From the NCBI GenBank assembly GCA_020434085.1, contig JAGRBM010000596.1, positions 1 through 7,024 of the forward strand: DNA of 7,024 nt, written 5' to 3'. Positions 5,451 through 7,024 of this stretch are shown piece by piece. Source of the stretch: Chrysiogenia bacterium (GTDB lineage: Bacteria > JAGRBM01). The notes under the pieces are model-generated. The model worked only from the letters and a program-made list of their open reading frames with translations, was not told the DNA's origin and searched no databases. How positions within the stretch are numbered: position 1 is the stretch's first letter; the number at the start of each line of letters is the position of its first letter. Position numbers and translations under genes: made by a program.

Positions 5451-5708
5451 ATGCCCGACAAGAAGACCCGCTTTTTAGATTTGGTAAAAAGCCGCGTGGG
5501 CGAGCGCACTGCCGCGCTCACGCGCAAGCACAACTCCTGCGTCGACGTCTCCGTCGGCGCACTCACCCTGGCCGAGCGCTGGCGCACCGACCGGCTTCCC
5601 GACGACGCCCAGGCCCTCGACCAGCTCGCCCGCGAGCTCGTCGTGTGGGCACTGCCCAACGGCGAAGAAGGCGCCGCAAAACCCTTTACCGACGCGGATC
5701 TGGAATAG
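5451..5708 (+). CDS. Uncharacterised 85-residue protein
   Basis: I do not recognise this protein. It begins MPDKKTRFLDLVKSR, is strongly charged, has no membrane segment or signal peptide, and looks mostly helical: a basic N-terminal third (K4, K5, R7, K13, R15), a middle with a single cysteine in HNSCVDVSVGALTLAERW, and an acidic end, ALPNGEEGAAKPFTDADLE. Its codon use is GC-rich like the upstream operon. The start at 5451 is preferred for AGAGG at 5438-5442; ATG 5403 would add 16 Pro/Gly-rich residues encoded by the hairpin region. Its stop overlaps the GTG start of the barrel gene by one base (TAGTG), so the two are probably translated together. It is likely a real gene because of that coupling, a good ribosome binding site and coding-like composition, but function is unknown. 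Confidence 0.6.
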   Translation: MPDKKTRFLDLVKSRVGERTAALTRKHNSCVDVSVGALTLAERWRTDRLPDDAQALDQLARELVVWALPNGEEGAAKPFTDADLE

Positions 5709-6613
5709 TGCGGCGCGTCCTTTTTCTGCTGCTGATTCTTTCTCAGGTCATGGCATTCGCCGGCGTTGCACGCGCCGAAGAAAGGCAATGGGTCTTTTCT
5801 CCCAATGATCCATTGCGCGGCGGGGAATTATCTGTAAACAGCTTCTACAGCTATTCAAAAAATCGATTTCCATCTTCTGTAATAGAGGCACATAGCTTCG
5901 GCCTGCTTGTTGCGGGCGCACCTCACGATCGCGTCAGCGTTTGGGCGGAACTGCCCTTCAGACAAAAGAGTCTTGAAAGCAAATTTGCTGCCTTAAAATT
6001 CAGCGAGTTCGGTGTGGGAGATCTATCGCTTGGCTTAGAGCTGTATGCACTTCGTGAGATCTCGGCGTCAAGTTCATTGGACGTCAGCATATACGCCACC
6101 GGGACATTCCCAACCGGTGAGTACAACACGAAAGGTGATGTTTTCTTCACGCCGACAACAGACCCGGAAGTCGTTCAGCCGGGGCGAGATGCTTACGCTT
6201 ATCGAATTGGTATTTCAGGTGGATACAGAACGGAAGCCTGGAGGGCTGCGTCATCCGTGAGCTACAAGGATTGGGGCAAGTCGAGGATCACTGACTTCGG
6301 TGAGGATTTGGTCATAAGTATTGCGGGTGCATTTCAACCTCTCCGCATCGAATCCGGAGCACTGCCTGAACAGGGGGGCGCTGTTACCTTTGGAATGTCT
6401 GTAATTGCTTCATCGGATGATCGCTCGAATTGGCTAGGCTACTTCCCACTCGGCGGAGGCGGCTGGTCCGTCTATGCGTCGCCAGGCATCGAATACTTTA
6501 TTGGAGACTGGGTTTTGGACCTGAACGCCCGTGTGCCACTTCAATACAATTTGACTGGCGGTTACGAGCCTGCAGATTTTTCTCTAGCCTTTGATCTCGG
6601 CTGCAGAATTTAG
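5708..6613 (+). CDS. Secreted, probable outer-membrane beta-barrel protein
   Basis: A 301-residue protein starting at GTG within the TAGTG overlap. It has a clear signal peptide: RR at 2-3, a hydrophobic core LFLLLILSQVMAFAG, and a signal peptidase I site after ARA (21-23). The mature part has alternating polar and apolar strands rich in aromatic residues and glycine, for example VSVWAELPFRQ, GVGDLSLGLELYALREI, LDVSIYATGTFPTGEY, YRIGISGGYR, WSVYASPGIEYFIGDWVLDLNARVPLQYNL and a final strand FSLAFDLGCRI. This is the look of an outer-membrane barrel of the loose 'MetA-pathway phenol degradation/transporter-like' type; that family label is only a suggestion. The last residue is Ile rather than the usual Phe. 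The mature coding region is much lower in G+C (37% and 42% in two 60-base lines) than its neighbours, suggesting a different history. ATG 5750 would destroy the signal peptide. Confidence 0.75.
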   Translation: MRRVLFLLLILSQVMAFAGVARAEERQWVFSPNDPLRGGELSVNSFYSYSKNRFPSSVIEAHSFGLLVAGAPHDRVSVWAELPFRQKSLESKFAALKFSEFGVGDLSLGLELYALREISASSSLDVSIYATGTFPTGEYNTKGDVFFTPTTDPEVVQPGRDAYAYRIGISGGYRTEAWRAASSVSYKDWGKSRITDFGEDLVISIAGAFQPLRIESGALPEQGGAVTFGMSVIASSDDRSNWLGYFPLGGGGWSVYASPGIEYFIGDWVLDLNARVPLQYNLTGGYEPADFSLAFDLGCRI

Positions 6614-7024
6614 CTACGCCGCCGCACGTTGCAGCAATTTCTGGATCGGCTTCACGAAGGGAAGAAGCTGGGCGAACATGCCGAGCATGTCCCAGTAGTC
6701 GGTGTGGCGGTAGCACTTGCCGGCGCCGTTGAATTCCATCCAGCTTACCCCAGGCAGGGTCGCCTTGAACGGCACGAGTGGCACGCGAAAATCCATCTCC
6801 CAGCGGATGACGAGCTGGTTCTCTCCCACGGCGTCCGAGATGAGGCGCACCTCGAGTCCCTTCAGGGATTTCTCCATGGACGCGAGCGCCTGGCGGAAGG
6901 CGGCAAGCCCCTCGACGCGCTGGATGGGGTCCTGGAAGACGACGGTATCGGCGTAGAGCTCGCCCAACACCCGCTCGCGCAGGTTGTGATCGGAGAGGTT
7001 GGCGAACAGGTCGCCGATGGCCTG
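6614..7024 (-). CDS. NTF2/SnoaL-like protein, C-terminal part
   Basis: A leftward frame that is open to the right edge, so the N-terminus is missing; 136 residues are visible, beginning QAIGDLFANLSDHNLRERVL. It has the pattern of the NTF2-like (SnoaL/ketosteroid isomerase-like) superfamily of small cone-shaped alpha+beta proteins: ELYADTVVFQDPIQRVEGLAAFRQAL, then a long beta meander with LVIRWEMDFRVPL, PGVSWMEFNGAGKCYRHTDYWD, and a C-terminal hydrophobic helix MLGMFAQLLPFVKPIQKLL. The 'VVFQDP...VEG' and 'HTDYWD' segments are typical of a bacterial group annotated as nuclear transport factor 2 family. No enzymatic function can be assigned. A GTG at 6970 could be taken for the start, but the frame and the family pattern both continue upstream. 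Its TAG stop abuts the barrel gene's TAG (6611-6616, TAGCTA). Confidence 0.8.
   Translation of the reverse strand, partial: QAIGDLFANLSDHNLRERVLGELYADTVVFQDPIQRVEGLAAFRQALASMEKSLKGLEVRLISDAVGENQLVIRWEMDFRVPLVPFKATLPGVSWMEFNGAGKCYRHTDYWDMLGMFAQLLPFVKPIQKLLQRAAA

Overview
The window is GC-rich chromosomal DNA, about 60-70% G+C in the lines I counted. It most resembles a deltaproteobacterium in the broad sense (Myxococcota or a relative). The strongest pointer is an MglB-MglA pair (roadblock protein plus small Ras-like GTPase) that is very close to the Myxococcus xanthus proteins as I remember them, including the MglB C-terminal tail and the MglA residues R53, T78 and Q82. No mobile element, CRISPR array, tRNA or rRNA was seen.

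Layout. (1) 1-341, minus strand: the N-terminal part of a membrane-anchored protein that runs off the left edge. (2) 342-560: a divergent intergenic region with inverted tracts of a CACG-containing hexamer and a candidate promoter. (3) 561-2787, plus strand: ybaB and recR, which overlap by one base, then mglB and mglA after a 136-base gap that holds its own candidate promoter. A strong intrinsic terminator at 2820-2845 closes this block. (4) 2871-5293, plus strand: a FrnE/DsbA-family thioredoxin-fold protein, a PIN-PhoH fusion ATPase and a GNAT acetyltransferase, spaced 23 and 3 bases apart and so probably one operon. (5) 5294-5450: a leader with a candidate promoter and three overlapping hairpins. 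(6) 5451-6613, plus strand: an unrecognised 85-residue protein overlapping by one base a secreted, probably outer-membrane beta-barrel protein. The mature part of the latter is clearly poorer in G+C than its surroundings. (7) 6614-7024, minus strand: an NTF2/SnoaL-like protein, cut by the right edge, whose stop codon directly abuts the barrel's stop codon.

Working together. YbaB and RecR belong to nucleoid and DNA-repair functions (RecFOR recombinational repair). MglB is the GTPase-activating partner of MglA, and together they set front-rear cell polarity in known systems. The PIN-PhoH protein is probably an RNA-directed ATPase with a nuclease domain. The thioredoxin-fold protein and the acetyltransferase may be co-expressed with it, but nothing in the sequence links their chemistry.

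I do not see an obviously new system. The parts most worth a second look are the small gene/barrel pair with its structured leader and composition shift (5313-6613), and the inverted hexamer tracts at 356-498.
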